DNA of 64,000 nt from positions 51,065,672 to 51,129,671 of the forward strand of contig CANTUZ010000004.1 in the NCBI GenBank assembly GCA_947846985.1, written 5' to 3'. Of the stretch, positions 28,303 to 41,800 are shown piece by piece (position 1 is the first letter of the stretch; each line of letters begins with the position of its first letter). The notes below the pieces were generated by a model that saw only the letters and a list, made by a program, of their open reading frames with translations, was not told the origin of the DNA and ran no database searches. Source of the stretch: Fratercula arctica (lineage: Eukaryota; Chordata; Aves; Charadriiformes; Alcidae). The position numbers and the translations under genes are program-made.

Positions 28303-28350
28303 GGCACGGCACGGCACGGCACGGCACGGCACGGCACGGCACGGCACGGC
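28303..28350. repeat. GGCAC pentanucleotide tandem repeat
   Basis: About 9.6 perfect copies of GGCAC occupy 48 bases inside the CpG island, upstream of the GC box and the presumed transcription start region. One CpG recurs per unit. The array is perfect, which suggests it is young or length-variable. Confidence 0.95.
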
Positions 28351-28539
28351 AGCCCTCCCCGGAGCAAACGGCCGCCGCTTCGGCACGGCGCCGTACGGCT
28401 CGGCCCACACCCCGCCCAGCCCTCCCCCGGCGGCCTCCGCCCCTCGTCGGGCCGAGGAGGGACGGCGCGGCCGCGTCTGTCGGCAGCTCCCACCGGCGGC
28501 GGCGGCGGGAGAAGGAGGCACCCCGGCAGGTGAAGGAAG

Positions 28540-28660
28540 GGGCGGGCGCTGGGCGCGGGGGCAGGGCTGCGGAGCGGGGATGAGCGGCTGGCGCGGCGGC
28601 TGCCGCCGGCGAAGCTGAGCTGAGCCGAGCCGAACCGAACCGAACCGCGCCGCGGCTGAG
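28540..28660 (+). other. SH3BP2: Probable SH3BP2 noncoding exon 1
   Basis: The 3' border is well supported: a consensus donor GAG|GTAAGC at 28660/28661 in CpG-island sequence. The 5' border is a placeholder set at the GC box, because the start site is not visible. The next supported exon begins only four bases before the initiator ATG, so a separate upstream untranslated exon is required and this is the best candidate. If transcription starts upstream of 28580, the exon carries a 12-residue upstream open frame (ATG at 28580, stop ending 28618). The 3' end is decorated by imperfect GAGCC/GAACC repeats (about 28614-28650). Confidence 0.6.
28580..28618 (+). promoter_or_regulatory. Possible upstream ORF in 5' UTR
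   Basis: ATG AGC GGC TGG followed by eight further codons and TGA. It lies wholly within the presumed exon 1. The base at -3 is G and at +4 is A, a moderate initiation context. Whether it is in the mRNA depends on the unmapped start site. It could lower translation of SH3BP2 if transcribed; this is inference only. Confidence 0.35.
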
Positions 28661-31600
28661 GTAAGCGCCCTCTCCTCACGGGATCAGGCGGGGGCGTTTC
28701 CACTCCCCCCCTCCCAGCCACTGCCACCCCGCTCCACGCCAGCCGCCTGCGCCCTCACGGGGCGCCCGAGGGGGGAACGGGAACGCGGGCGGGAAGGGGC
28801 TTCGCCTGTGTCCGCGTCCCCCCCTCCCGCCTCAGCGCGGTGCCTGAGGGCGCCGGGGAACCCCTCGGGCGTTGAGGCGCTCGGGAGCGGCTGGTTTCCC
28901 TCGCGAGGGCTTTCTGGAAGCTTTCCCGGGCTCGGTCCGTCGGTGTCCCAGGGTACCGGGCAGCCCTCGCCGCCGCTGCGGGTAAGGCGCCATTCCCGGC
29001 GCCCTGAGGGGAAGAGCGGGAGGGTGCCCGGTGTCCCCGCGTCCCGTCCCGTGTGTTGACGCCTCCCGTGCGGTGCCGGCGGTGGGAGGCGGGACGGGGT
29101 CGTTGTGGCGGTGTGGGTCCGCCCGTGTGGGAAGGAAAGGCTCTTCAGGGGGAAAAAAGGAAAAGTGTAGGTGCTTTCCTTCAGGAGAAGGAGAAGATGG
29201 AAGAGCTGTGCTGTTTCCGCCCTTATGCTGAGCTGCAGCTTTGGTGTGGAGTTGTGAGCGGTAGCAGTAATTTCCTAGCACATTTCCAGTGATAATATAG
29301 ATGTATGTTAAAGGATGAGGGAGGCAAGACCATTTAGAGATGACATACAGAGTACAAGTGCATTTTTGACAGCATTTGCTTTAGCGTTACCATCTTCTTC
29401 AAGCCCCCTCAGCCCTGGAAGCCCCCTCATCCTTGCCTGGGCCACGCTGTCATCTCTCTCTGGGTTTGAAATTCCTGTTCTTTTACAGGTGTGGGCTCTG
29501 TGCAAACAGTGTACTGTCTCTCTTGTGCCAGCAAACAGCAAGGACACCTGGCATGTGCTTGTTTGACTTGTCAGCTTTTTATCCCACAAGTGACCAGTGC
29601 AAATTGGCAGCAACTTAAGAATACGGCTATCCAGAGTGAATTGAGGAGGTGGATGAATGCTTCCCCCCCTACCATTCCGTCTGCTAAGACCTCTTTTCTT
29701 GGGTCTTGGTGACACTAGCAAAGAATAAGTCAGTAGTGGGACTGAACTGGCCTTGCACCTTGTCTAATTAGCAGATGGATATCAATGAGCCTTCCCTGCT
29801 GGTGTGGGTGCTCCGACTGGATGGTGCACAGGCGGGAATTCAGTTTCCTGTATGAAATTAGTTGCATTAAACTGCTATGTTTCCTACTGTGAAAACGAGA
29901 TTTCCACTTTCATTCTGCTCTCAGTTTCTTAGGGGGTATGAAACAAATTCAGATATGAATAATTATACACCTCTTCTGTTTATTTTAGTTGCATTTGTAC
30001 AGGAAATATAGAGCTGGAGCCTCTGCAGTTTATTTCATTCACATGCCTCTTTCATGCTACAGACTAAAGTAGAATTAACTTGCTGTTTTTCTTTTAGGCA
30101 TGTTTCTTTCTCTTCTTGTTACTGTATTTTGGAGCCATCTTGCTGTTGCGAGAGAGCTGATTAATAGATACCCCTTGCCAATATTCCATTACTGAGGAGT
30201 CAGTACTGGGTCAGCTTAGCGGTGGGTTAAATGGTGTTTCCTGTTTGTAATTTTTTTGTTTTAAAATCTCCCAGTTCTCTATGAACTTCTCCACAAAGCA
30301 TTACAAACTTCATGCTAAAACACCCAGAAAATAAAGAGCTCTTTTTGAAGTTATAAAGGAGGGAGATACAGAGATGCCAGTTCTGGAAAAGGTTTAAAGT
30401 TTTCAAACCAGTAAGAATGAATACACCGAGATAAATTCCTTCAGGCACCTCGGGCAGGGCTGTCTGAGTGGGAATTCCTGTGTTTGAGGCCGATCTGATC
30501 AGTTGACTGTGAATCTGTAAGCTCCTGCCAGCAGATGAATCCCCTGTACTTCTATGACCAGACTTCCAATCTGATTTTGTTGTTAGAAAACTTAGCCTAT
30601 GAAAAAACAAACAAAAAACCAAACCAACCACTAAACCCAAAACAGTGGGTGTGAAAAGTCTCCTCCTTCAATTTCTTACCTAAGTGGACATGGAGCAGTC
30701 TCCTTTGATAGGAAACCAAACAGCAGCCGCTTTAATGGATACTAAGTAGAGAGGGAAATGCATTAAGAACTTTAACTTACTTTTCGCAACGCTAAAACTC
30801 AAACATGGATGACCAAAAGGCACATACGTATGTGTCATTTTACCTGTAGGAAAAGTGCTTTTGATACTCAAACCCTGGTGGCTACGTTGTTTGCTTTTCG
30901 TTCGGTAGCCCTTAGATTGTTAGTACATTTATTGCTATGCATGACAGTACAGTAAGATGGCAGTAATAGAGGGGTATGAGTTTTAACTTGACAATATTGA
31001 CTTAGTGTTGGTATATCTTCCAGTCTCTTTGGCATGAGATGTTAAGACAATGGGTAACTTATGCTTTCATCACATTATCCAGCAATTTCATAAGTTGTTT
31101 GGAATGTGCAGCCCTGCAAGTATTGTGTCAATTAATTGTTGCTGGCTTAAGCCTGATCTTAAAAGTACTTGCAGATGTAAGTAGCCCTATTATTTGTAAA
31201 ACTGTTAGTTTGTTTTACTGTAGGATCAGGATCTTGGCTTATTACTTCTATCAGACCTTGCAGGAAAGTTCATACAAGCTCAGACTCTCAGCAGAATTGA
31301 TAGATAGCTTTGTAAACAATGGTGAGGACTCATAACAGTTCCAGGGGACTTCCAGAGTAAATTGGTTTTGTTTGTATTGGAAAGTATTGGTTGATACAGT
31401 GGTACTTCCACAATGTGTTTCGTCTTCTGATGGGGATTTCTGAGGGAAGAGAGAAAATAACCTCCTGGATGACTATTCCTCTCTTGTGTAGCTAAGCATT
31501 CTTCTGGCCTTTTTTTAAGGTAAACTTATTCCATGAAGGCATTTCACATTTCCTTTTGCACCTGTACTGTAGTGGAACAAACAGTGTCTGGAAAGGAGCT

Positions 31601-32655
31601 GGGAGGCTGGAAATCAGAGGGACTTAAGGCAGCCTCAGAGGTAACCTGAGAGACACAATACGTTTCTGTAAATATGATACTAAATGGAATGTGCATTTTT
31701 TACACTCAAACTTCAAGGAATTATTTATCATGCTATATATTACAAGCATATGTATCATTAGGTTGTTTGCTTAGGATAGATGATTAGATTAGACCATATA
31801 ACAGAATTCTCAGTACGCCATACTTTTTAAGACCAATATGCTGTCTCCACAGTATTTCTCCAAGACCTGAAGGTTTGGAGAAGGTTTTTTTCAATCTTGC
31901 TTCTTCTCCCTGGAATCCTATGTTGAATTTCTTATTTCTTAGTTAAAAAGAAAGGTGGTTGAAGAGTCCACGTTTCATTTAATACATGCAGGAATCTGAA
32001 AAATATTTTTTCTGAGGTAAGGGATGAATTTTAAACAGGGTAATAGTTAGGGAAGAATGCAGAGACATGACTTCCTATGGAAAGAGACAGAAATGTTGTT
32101 CACCCCCTATCCCAGCATACCAACGTAACTGAAATAATCTTATTTATTTTACTTGCATGCCAGCTCATTTCCAGTAATGACCAAGTTCTTATCTCTTCCA
32201 AGGTGGTGTTATTGCGGTGGTTACACGTATCTGAGTATCTTTTGGCAGAACAATATTTAAAGATGATGTACAGTGCAGTGAAGGAATTACAATCATTCAG
32301 AAATCAGATCTTGGCAATACTTATGTCTTCAGCTCCTGCAAACTTTGTTTTTGTGAGAAGAGAACAGCTTGCGTGCCTGTTGTAAGGATTCCTGTTGTAT
32401 CTTCCTGCTGCAGTCACAGGCTGTTTTAACCAGACTAATTCAGGGACACCTAACCTGTAGCTAGGGTTCTCTCTAAAGCAGTTCTGGGAAATCTTAGCTT
32501 GATGGAAAGTAGACATTCTGGGTCTGTCTCCTAAAAGAGTTGTAAAGAGCTGAGCTAGATAGCTGGTGTGAATTGAGCAAATCTTTGGCTAAGTTTAGGA
32601 ATAGCTGCTTGCTGGATTAAAAACTCAGTTGGAGTTTTACACAGGTAAAACTCCA
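28661..32655 (+). other. SH3BP2: SH3BP2 intron 1, first part
   Basis: The first 450 bases are still CpG-rich promoter-flank sequence. After that the stretch is ordinary AT-rich intron. Overlapping frames near 29300-29720 on both strands carry no motif. An A-rich simple stretch lies near 30602. No repeat family or conserved exon recognised. Confidence 0.55.
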
Positions 32656-32895
32656 AGAATCATGGAATGGTTTGGGTTGGAAGGGACCATAAATATCTTG
32701 TAGTTCTAACCCCCCCTGCCCTGGACAGGGACACCTCTCAGTAGACCAGGTTACTCAAAGCCCCATCCAGCCTGGCCTTGAACACTTCCAGGGATGAGGC
32801 ATCCACAACTGGGCAACCTGTTCCAGTGTCTCACCACCCTTGCAGTAAAGAATTTCTTCCTAATAGCTAATCTAAATCTACCCTCTTAGGGAACT
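32656..32895 (-). mobile_element. CR1 LINE 3' end in intron 1
   Basis: A minus-strand 5'-truncated CR1 of about 240 bases. It starts with AGAATCATGGAATGGTTTGG and continues through GGTTGGAAGGGACCAT, CCTGGACAGGGACACC, CCCATCCAGCCTGGCCTTGA and TTCCAGGGATGAGGCATCCA, ending near the CCCTCTTAGG block. The reading frame is not preserved. Confidence 0.93.
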
Positions 32896-35800
32896 GCTAT
32901 TTTCATCCTCTTTGTATTTGAAAATTCTCACTGTTCAACTGGTTATGATTAAAGCTTCCTGGATTTTTATTTTATTTATCCGAAGTTATAACATTGACTG
33001 ACAAACTGTACATCATGAATGATGTATGATCAAGATCATACAGGATCATGCTTCTGTCCTAATGGAACAGTAGGTACATTTGATTCATTAGGTCTCTTCT
33101 GTCTTCCAGGGAATGTATTTGTCTTCCCTCTCCCCCACCCTTGTGGTGTTAATGTGTCAAAGGAGGAACCTCCCAATTCAGGCTAGCTTTGTATCCTTAC
33201 ATTTTTAGAAGGTAAACACTTTCTCCATAATGAAATGCAACCGCTCTACTGTGACTTACAAAAACATGGGATTTGTTTTTTGTCATTGTAGGTCATTTTC
33301 TTGAATATGTTAGACCAGGAAGACAGGAGTTTTGGGTTCTGTTCTTTATAGTGTGACTGACTCTAATTTATTTAGCTGGTGATATTGTATACTGTAGTGT
33401 GTGGGCGCTTAGGGATGACTGTGGTAATTCCTGATAATTTCAAACATATTTAGGTGCCTAAGGAGACTTTTATAGCATGGAAATGGCTTTCACTCTCTTG
33501 CGGAACATTTGGAAAACTTAATACCTGCAAATAGATTTGAGATCACTTTACAAAAACTTTAGAGTGGTCCATGTAAACAGATTAGGATTGTTGTGGCTTA
33601 ATGTAGTAGACATTGCAACATTGTCTCCTTTTGACACATGCAAGTACAAAGGATTTGCATATATCGCTGTAAAACACTTCATTGATACTCTTGATTGTTT
33701 CAGTGCAGGGAATATACTACAACCCCCAAATAGGAAAGTTACCAAACGTATTTAAGCAAGGCTTTTATTTCATTATCCCTTCAGCTTTGCCATAAATAAG
33801 AGTACTAGGAGAAACTCAGATTTATGCCTTTAATCATGAACTTACCTGTAAGGGCTCTTCAAACAGGAAGTCTTTAATTCCAGATGGTTTCCTCAAAATA
33901 TGAAAATGGAATTTACATCGTAACTCATATTTGAGCAACAACAGAGGAAGGTATCAGCCTTAATTTTATTTTTTTTTTTAAATCTGGTGGCCATGCTGAG
34001 TTATATTTAACTCTTTTGTGAGCACCAAACCCCTGAAATTTTAGAATTCTATTGTTTTTGGCAGGAAAACCAAAAAAATATGCAAAGGTCACGAATGAGG
34101 TCCCGAAGGAGAGGGACCTTGTATATATTTTAAGCAAGTATTTATTATTCACTTTCTTTCAGGGTCCCTGTACTGTGTGTTTTAAGCCTTTCGTCTTATT
34201 GGAAGTTTGGGTTTTCAAAACAGCATGCTAGAAACTAAAATACCTCAGCGTAGTAGCTGGAGCCTTAAAAGAAGCAAGGCTCAAATTTAGTAGTCATCAA
34301 CATTCAGTACTTCTTAAATGTGATAAGCAAGGATGCCTTTGCGTGGCTCTGGACACTTTTGCAGAGTTGACAGTTCATCAAATTATTTCACGTCTCAGAG
34401 TTTGAATTCAGTTATGAGTTTCTGTATAGATAGAGCATCATGTTTGCCCAGTAAAGGAGACAACTGTTTCACAGACTGGAGCAGTTGCCTTTTGTCGTGC
34501 AGGTTGAGACTCACTATGTCAGGGTAGTTGTCCTTTCTTTAGTATGTTCACCTTCCTTTTGTTTGTTCACCATCTCTGCCCCTGTTGCCCCTATCCAGTA
34601 AGTGTACTGCTGTCTTTTTACTGTTTTCAGCATACCTATGAAAGCGGTAACAGTCTGTGGCCTGAGTCTTCAGGCAGAGATGGTGGTTTTTCGTGGTTTT
34701 TTTCCTCCTTTCTTTGTCAAAATTGCTGGCATGACAGAAAGGCTGGAGGTGTATCAGCTATTTATCTTACCAATTATTTTTAACTATGCTGTGCAACAAT
34801 ACCACAATATGTTTTTCGCATATATGGATCAGTACTGCAGTGATACTAGGATTCAGGCACTGTATCAGTTTCAGTAGTGTTTGAGTGAGTTTAAACCCCA
34901 CGCTGACTGACTAGTGCTTCTAGGCAGTGGCTACTGACACCTAGAGCAGAGGAGGAGCTGCAATATTTAGACCAGAAGTTTACTGAAGGACCCAATTCTT
35001 ATCATTGGCTATTAGTAGTTTATGTTACAGTTCATCTCCTGCCGTAGAGCTAATTTGTAAATTTCCAGCACCTTGACTTAACACTGATTGCCAAGTTCCA
35101 GTTAAGTTATTAGTCCCAACTTGCTGTAGAAAAATAACCTGCGTTTTGGAGTTTGAATTATTTTCCTCATTCTTGCTTCTGGCAGTACCTGGAAAGAAAA
35201 GGCTGGGAGAGTCCAGTGGCACCAGTGTGCATGTCTGGAACTGTTGCTACCTCAGAGATCTTTGTTTGTCTTAGTGTTGACTAGAGGGAGAGATGATGGG
35301 AAGTGTGCTGCAAGACTCATCATGAAAGGTGATTTAGGCATAACTGAAACATGACTAAAAGCAAAAGATTTCTCAGGATTTTGAAGTGTATCCAAATAAA
35401 CAAGAGGAGAGAGAACAGTAGAAGGAAGTAGGAAGATTCAGAACTCCTAAGTTAGTACTTGTATGGTTAAAAAAAATAAAAAACCATACTGGGTGATAGA
35501 AATGTAGTCTGCACGTATGAGTTTTCTTTCTGTTAGGACAGGGATGTGAAATTAGATTGGCCTTCAGTGACCTCAACTCCATTGTTACTGAGAGTAAACA
35601 CACTTCTTCATTGTTCAGGTTAGCCAACCTGGAACTGCCAGCTGAACTGCATCTTTTGGTGTTATTCTGCTTTCTGCTTTCCATCTGTTAGATGGAAATA
35701 AGGTCAGGTCTAGTTTAGCTGGCAGTCTTTCTATATAGATGAACCATGAACCTGTGCTGTGCAATTTAATAATTAATCCTTAAACAAAAGCAAGACTTAA

Positions 35801-38800
35801 TTCTAAATGTTCTTAAATTGAGGTGACTTTAAATAACTACAGCTTCATCTTGTTCTAGCATTGAGTTTTTCATTTAAAGATATGCAAAATAAGAACCAAG
35901 AACCCTTGGAGGAGGGGAATCTTGCTTAACACGGCAGTTTCCACTTTCATATTCAGTTCTTCTCCAGACAAATGAGTTTCTTACTCTCAGGAGAGCTTTA
36001 CTCTGCTGAAATCAGTCCCTGGGATGTCTTTATCTTTACTTATGCAGCACTTCAGGGCAGCATCTCAGTTCCTGAAACAGATTCTAGTAAGTGTAAAAGC
36101 ATGTGTTACTTATTTTAATTTTTCATGTAATAGCTGCTTAGTAACAAAAAAGGAAGAAGAGAGGCGGAAGTAGATGATGCTGTGAATACTTCGGTCTTGT
36201 CTGGTGAAATATGGCTTGTAAGACACACCAAAAAAAAAGTGGTTTTGTAGGAAGCTTTGTTTCCCCATTCTATTTTTAACTTCAGCTACTGTAGAGATAG
36301 ACATTAATCATCATTGTGGAAATGGTCATTTTTATAAATATTTGCATATTTTCCTATTAAATAAAAGGTAGTCTATTGAGGAGGGGAAAAAACAAAACTA
36401 ATTTTGAGTTTGTGTGTCTCATGAACTATGATTTTTGAGGTTATACCATGTTGAACCTATCGAAGTAGAAACTACATTTGATCTGCAGTTTCCTTTCAAT
36501 GTCTGCGTCTAAATTTTATACCAAGTTAAAATCTCTTTGACATGGTCCTTCATCTCATGTTTTATTAGTTCTCTTAAATTTATTTTACAAGACTTACCGT
36601 ACTTCTTAATATTCTGACATAAGTTAGTGAAAATCTCTCTATGGTGTATCTGTAAAACTTGTTAAAACTCTCTATAAAGTAAAAAGCTTCGGTTTAAATG
36701 CCATATCCTTACAAATTTCACCTCAAAGTCTACCTAGTTCCCCTTAATTTCAGGAGAAGTTGCTTGTGTGCATCTAAGGGCTGAGGTTGGCATTCAAACC
36801 AGAATGTAGTTAACCTTGAGAGCTAGTTCCTGCAACCAAATTAGAGGCTTAAATTATTAGTCTCTAATCTTGTGACAACTCTACTAAAAAGAGTAAATCA
36901 TTACCCTGATGTTGCTTAACAGTAATTCTATTACGACATGTCATGTAGTTGTTTGTTTCTCCTAGACCAAGCTGGAACTTGTTATACATTCTGAAGATAC
37001 TAAGTTCAATGTGTTACAATTGCAAAACAGTTATTTCCTCAAGTGAGAGCATCTCTTATCTCGGAGCACTGTGGTATTATCTTATTGCAGAGATGGTACG
37101 GGCTGATGCTGAACATTTTTTCTGTCACTACATGCGCTCCTAAACCTTTTACACAAGTCTAATAATCACACTGTTTTGACCAAGGCTATGTATTGAAGTC
37201 AGCTTCTGGTATTTCCTTATACTAGTAAAGCTGTACACCTTAGATACATAGGGCTATGTAAGAGCTAGTCTTCTTCCTTTTCATTGTTTTCTGTACCTTC
37301 CTGTAAGGATTAGCATTTTTTCTACTTTATGTCCTGATAATGATGGAGAGAGAAATTTAGCACAGAGAAACCTAGGCTATGAGCCTATAGATCCTATTGG
37401 CAAATGAAAGGCTTATGATTAGCTGATTCAAGAACTGCCCTGATCTGTAAAGCTGACTAATCAAAATGAGGCACTTCCAGCTATGTTCAGGCAAAAGAGT
37501 GACCTGACTTGCATAGCTGCGGAGCATCTGCAGCTGTTAATTGCCTTTAATCAGTCAGGCTTAAACATTCAAGCTTTCCACTGTAATTTTTCAGTCAGTT
37601 AATGAGACTCCACTATCATGCCAAGTAGGTATGTTTCCAAAGCACTGCACAGTTTTAAGTGGGAGGAGTGGGATTTGTGTATACAGACTTTTGTACACAT
37701 TGCGTGGAGAAATAGGCTTTCAGCTGTCAAAGTGAGCATACCACCTGTAGGACCGCGGGACAACCAATCCTGTGCAGTCTCCATGGTTTGGTATCTAGGA
37801 GAGACTACTTGCCTTTGATTTCTAACTGGAGACTTGCATTAGGACTGTAAATAAGTGAATATACTCAACAGAATACTGACCAGAAATGGTTTTCTGAGAA
37901 GACAAAATACCCATTGCAGCAGTGGCAAACGAGTCTTGCTGTAAGAGTAATGGTTCTCTTCCCCCTAAAGAGCTGGAGGAAGAAAACTACCTTGAAGAAT
38001 ACTAAGGGGATTATATACAACAGAATTGTGACCCTAGATTTAGGAGAAATCAAATAATAAGATGATGTATAGTCTGACCCAAATTTATTCCAGTCCCACC
38101 ATCAATAAGCTCTGTGTGGGTACTCTTACTCAGGCGTAAATTAAGCATGGCAGACTGCTGGAATTATGCTAGATAAATACTTGATGTCTGACTGTGCAGT
38201 GGGGGAGTGAGGGAAACTTGGAAGGGAAAGAGGAATATTTTAAATGTACTTTTCATGTTTAAACTAGGAGAAGAGCCTAACTATTCTCTAGCTACTAGAG
38301 GCAATTATTATATTTGTAGGAAGCTGTTACAGGAAGAACTCCCAGTGAAATTCTTTTTTCCCTCTGAACTCAAAGCCTCAGTGAGTCATTTGTGCACGCA
38401 CTCCCCCCTCCCCCCGCTGTCCTTATTTCTGTCCCTGGGCAAATATCACAGTTGTTGTGAGGATGGTTGTATGGTTGTAGTTCAAGAAGCCTCTGATACA
38501 AGTGTCTGAAGAGGCAAATTGAAGCATTATCAGAGGAATGTGTGAATTTGCTGAATCTCACATCTTTAGCTTTGAGGTGCAGATGACCTTCTAATAATGA
38601 TGGAAACAATGCTGATAAGATGGAATACGCTATTTCTAAATGTACACAGTACTAAACGATATCGAAGTGATTAAGTCTGGAAACTATCTGCCATATTGGC
38701 ACTGTGCCTCTGCTGCCGCAGCGGCATGGCGTCTCTACTCCCAAAGCGGAGAGCAGTTGTTTCTCCTCCTCCCTGCTGGCTGGCAGCTTTTCTGCTCAGC

Positions 38801-41800
38801 AGAGCTGGCTGGTGCTGTGGCTCATTGGTCCTGGAGGAATAAGAGGACTGCCAGGGGTAGAAGGGTATCTCAGTGGAAGAGAAGGGTGTCACAGTGCTGC
38901 TGATGCCACCTTGCGTGCTTGCACTGTGGGATTCAACTCCCCAGCAAAATTGGGTTGGCAGGTGGCATGGGATTAGTGACAAATCTGCTAATTACTAAAG
39001 ATGTACTAACCTCTTATTTAATGGGCTGCAATAATATCATGCTACTTATTACTTGGTAGCAGGAAGCTCATTGCTGGGCTCTTGAACTGGGAGCTGGGTC
39101 TCTTCCAGAGATGGAGATCTTACTCCAAGGAAAGTGGCACTTGATTGATGGGCTTTGTTTATTGAGAGGGTGCCAAGCAGAAGGGATTTACAGCAGTGTC
39201 TTTGCTATGAAATGTGGCAAATGGAAGTCTTTTTGCTTGAAATTCTTCATTTGGCAACTTTATACAATTCCCTTCTGTCCTGGAGTGTTCTTTCCCATTT
39301 TAGATAGCAAGGAGGAAATTAATGAGTAGATCTATGCCTGTGGCATTTCTACCATTCTGGTCAACATGCTTAGTCATTTGACTGACACATTTTACTCATT
39401 CTCTGTCATTTTTGTAGTCCTAAGGAGATGATGATGAAAAGTGCATGGTTTAGTGGTCTGGTATTTTTGATCTAAATTGGAATTTTGCTCTAAATGCACT
39501 TGCTGGTCTGTGTTAATTGAGAAGATATGTGGACCTCACACATAAATCAGAAGTGTCCTGTTTCTTTACCAGTTGCAGTAGAGGTGTTGGCCAGTCGTCG
39601 TCTTATTGTTGGGTTTCTAGGTTTTTGAGCAGCTTACAAGTAAAGACCAAATATGAACTTTGCCTTATACTCAGATGTGAGTCCACATAAAAAGCAAATG
39701 CAAGCCTGATGTGTTCCTAATAATTCTGTACTAAGACAAAGATAAACTATATCACTATTTAAGCCTAGTGTCCTAAGGTTTGATGATTTTATGTTACATA
39801 TTTCAGCAGCATCACCTAGAAAAAGAAGAAAGAGCTTGTCCTAGAATGAAAAGGATTAAGGATGGTGTTCTATAGAACTGCCAAAACATCAAAAGGGAGG
39901 ATGAGTCTTGGAGAATACATTCCTTGTGATTTCTAACTGAACAGTTGCATCTCCAACAAAGTCAAATGAAAAAATGATAAAGAAAATCTATATAGCATTC
40001 CAAACCAGCAAAAATTTCAAGGTTTAAGATTTCAGGGTATGCAGTACATAGCAAGAACTCTTTCAAGATCCATTGTTTATACTTTAGTCTTAATACTTTC
40101 TAGTATTCTCTTTATCCTTTCTGACTTAATGCTTATCTTTTCACATTCAGTTAAACTATTATTGCAGGCCTTGCACTCATCTATGACAGCTGCTGGTTCT
40201 GTGGTAGACTGCATAGGAGAGGAAGCAGCACTGGAGCAATGGAAGTGAAGCACAATGATTTTGTTGTTACTTTCCTGTTGCCCATTGAAAAACAAGAACA
40301 CACAAGGAAAGTGTTTACTAACTGTTACTACAATGTCTTATCTGGACTTAAGAGGTAGAGAAGTCTTATTATGTCTTCTGATCAATTTGACTTATTCTTT
40401 TAAAAAATAGGTCAACTGAAGATTATTAAATGTGTAAGTTAATGTTTTTGCTACTTTTCTTTTTCCTTGTGGAGAGAATCCACATGAGATCTTTGGAAGA
40501 GGAACAACTACTGCTCTGATATCTTAATACTTGGTCTTGTTGAGATGCAAACAAAAATGGATGTACAGTTAGAAAAATTTGGCACCATGTTATAGCTGGA
40601 GTAATCCAGCCGCCATCTGTTCTTCCAAGGAAAATAAAATAGCCATAAATGCAAAACTAGCATTGTTAATCAAAACTGTAGTATTATGCTACTTTTTGTT
40701 AAAGGTAGTTCATTTCAAAGGATGGATTTTATTCATAAATACCCACGTGTTATGCTACATATATAATGTATACAGATATAGATGGAATATAACCCGAATA
40801 ACAGAAAGTGGAAAGAGTCTGCAGTTTTACCTAAAACATGCTATTTTTCAGGGTGTGTCTTTGATAACCATAAGGATACTTTTATTTCTCTGGCATGAGA
40901 AGACAAGGTGAATAACCAGATTGCTTCTTGTAATTTTCCTTTTTTAAAAAATGATTCTGTGGAGTAAATACACCATCGATAGACTGAACATTATATCTCC
41001 ATTGGTTTATCATATAAACTGTGAATGCTTTCGAGATTATATCAAAATTTTTGCTAACCTGTGCTAAATTTAGAAATATTTTATAAAATTTTGTAGGCAA
41101 AATTTAAGTTTGAAGCATTGGGACTGTTAGGTTTTGATCTGCTGGGGATGTACATGACAGAAATTGTAAATGAACTCCATCATAATCTGGGAAATGTCTT
41201 TCATTAAAATAGTGGCTTACTAGTTAACATTAAATAACTAGAATGCTCTGAAAGATTGTCTGGAGGATATTGTCTGGATGAAGGGGAGGCTTTTTCTTCA
41301 GAGTCTAATGCACTTCTAACACTTTCTAGCACGCATCTGAAGCTGAGAGTTCTTTTCATGGCTGTAGATACTATCTCAAAGTGTAGATGTGTATTACAAA
41401 CACATGTTTTTAAGTGCAGTTTTTTAGAGGATGTTAAGTGTATCAGTCTGTATGGTTTCAAATGCTATATAAAATGTCACAAATGCCATTATATTTTTTT
41501 AAAGTATGCAGAAACGCACTTTCTTCCTTTAAGCTCAGCATTTGTAGACCTTTTTATTTTGTGGTGCCAGTAACACACATGACTCAATGCAGCAGCGATA
41601 TGTATGACCTGTCATTTGGCTTGGGTCTGGGTGAACTGTTGTTGTATTTACTATACAGAGATGTCAGGTTTGATTACTTAGGTTGAAACAAGACTAATCC
41701 CATTGACCCAAATTCCTGAATTTCCTTTGTGCAAGTGAAATACAGCTTCAGCTCTTCATTGTGTACAAGTGACTCGTATTTAGAGAATACCTTTAGTGAA

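Larger units (their letters stand above)
28196..29130. promoter_or_regulatory. SH3BP2: CpG island, probable SH3BP2 promoter
   Basis: This is the only strongly CpG-rich block in the window and stands out sharply from AT-rich flanks. It contains GC boxes (CCCCGCCC at 28410-28417, GGGGCGGGC at 28539-28547) and no evident TATA box, as expected of a dispersed-start CpG-island promoter. A consensus 5' splice site follows at 28660/28661 (GCTGAG|GTAAGC), pointing in the direction of the SH3BP2 coding exons. A second possible donor lies at 28981/28982 (GCGG|GTAAGG), so an alternative first exon is possible. Assignment to SH3BP2 is inferred from strand, position and the absence of another gene between here and the first coding exon. 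The exact start site cannot be read from sequence. Confidence 0.75.

Noticed and set aside
28180..28727. Several 100-145 codon frames on both strands in the CpG island
   Set aside because: CpG-rich DNA has few stop codons; the frames include the GGCAC array and are mutually overlapping, with no conserved protein.
38640..38982. Possible alternative promoter or coding exon in a GC-richer patch
   Set aside because: CpG content is low, both strands are open, no splice pair fits and no protein similarity was recognised. A single inverted CCAAT box is not enough.
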